NCBI GenBank assembly: GCA_046728155.1 | Contig: JBKPDY010000176.1 | Location: forward strand, 1-24,454 | Reading direction: 5' to 3' | From: CAWDLX01 sp046728155 | GTDB lineage: Bacteria; Actinomycetota; Actinomycetes; Mycobacteriales; Micromonosporaceae | DNA: 24,454 nt | In this document: positions 24,160 to 24,454 of the stretch, piece by piece | Position numbering within the stretch: the stretch's first letter is position 1 | Layout: the number at the start of each line of letters is the position of its first letter | The notes under the pieces: model-generated | Databases searched by the model: none | Told to the model about the DNA's origin: nothing | What the model saw: only the letters and a program-made list of their open reading frames with translations | Made by a program: the position numbers and the translations under genes

Positions 24160-24454
24160 ATGCGACTCAGCTCGACCATGTTCCTGTCTCTCGACAACGT
24201 CGTGCAGGGTCCGGGCGGGCCGACCGAGGACACCTCCGATGGCTTCGACCGCGGTGGGTGGCTGGTGCCGTTTGCGGACGAGGTGATGGGCGAGCAGATG
24301 GTGGAGTGGTTCTCGCTCGCCGGAGCGTTCCTGCTCGGGCGCCGTACGTACCAGATCTTCGCCAGCTACTGGCCTCGCGTCACCGATCCCGGCGACCCGA
24401 TCGCCACCGCGCTGAACACGCTGCCCAAGCACGTCGTCACGACCACGCTCTCCA
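24160..24454 (+). CDS. Dihydrofolate reductase family protein (RibD C-terminal type), 5' part
   Basis: The first 98 codons are present and the frame runs off the window. It opens MRLSSTMFLSLDNVVQGPGG, the typical start of DHFR/RibD_C-fold proteins often annotated dihydrofolate reductase family. GAFLLGRRTYQIFASYWP is the conserved LGRxTY segment of the NADPH-binding fold, and LPKHVVTTTLS is the expected next strand. AAGGGG 6 nt before ATG 24160 is a good ribosome site. These proteins are NADPH-dependent reductases of mostly unknown substrate; they are not the housekeeping DHFR. Confidence 0.85.
   Translation, partial: MRLSSTMFLSLDNVVQGPGGPTEDTSDGFDRGGWLVPFADEVMGEQMVEWFSLAGAFLLGRRTYQIFASYWPRVTDPGDPIATALNTLPKHVVTTTLS

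Overview
The window is high-GC DNA with strong G/C preference at third codon positions, frequent GTG/TTG starts, few obvious sigma-70 -35 boxes and short gene spacing. The protein families (SARP/BTAD-STAND regulator, AftD-type arabinofuranosyltransferase, DUF3068, DUF2613, HelR-type RNA polymerase motor) mark it as an actinomycete chromosome. The overall flavour suggests Micromonosporaceae or a close relative, but family-level placement is an inference. No rRNA, tRNA, insertion sequence, prophage or CRISPR array was found.

Layout. (a) 1-3008: the 3' end of a PHP-domain gene converges on an EamA-type exporter across two copies of a 53-bp tandem repeat that supply both stop codons. A DUF885 predicted metallopeptidase follows, divergent from the exporter. 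(b) 3009-7850: a 405-bp gene-free stretch, then one very large minus-strand regulator (winged helix, BTAD, two P-loop NTPase modules, one membrane span, C-terminal WD40-like repeats). Upstream of it is a small unrecognised ORF, then a strong hairpin terminator belonging to the next gene. (c) 7904-20791: a cell-envelope glycan locus of nine genes: DUF3068, AftD-like enzyme, GT4 glycosyltransferase, DUF2613 micro-protein, a 557-aa polytopic membrane protein, a SAM methyltransferase, a Wzx-like flippase and a 620-aa polytopic membrane protein, plus a 46-bp tandem hairpin repeat at the divergent methyltransferase/flippase junction. (d) 20792-24454: a HelR-type RNA polymerase motor ATPase overlapping an SGNH esterase gene by 4 bp, a poorly supported ORF, and the 5' part of a dihydrofolate-reductase-family gene.

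How the genes fit together. From memory, the core of region (c) has the same gene families as the mycobacterial stretch Rv0224c (methyltransferase), Rv0225 (GT4), Rv0226c (membrane protein), Rv0227c (DUF3068), Rv0236A (DUF2613) and Rv0236c (AftD). In mycobacteria and corynebacteria these are linked to arabinan and lipoglycan (LM/LAM) assembly. Here they are packed together and joined by a flippase and a second large membrane protein. The simplest reading is a pathway in which a cytoplasmic GT4 and a methyltransferase build or decorate a lipid-linked glycan, a flippase moves it outward, and GT-C-type membrane enzymes extend it outside the membrane.

Three of the four convergent gene junctions in the window have both stop codons inside one compact repeat or hairpin (170-228, 14826-14844, 20782-20809), which suggests shared bidirectional 3' ends.
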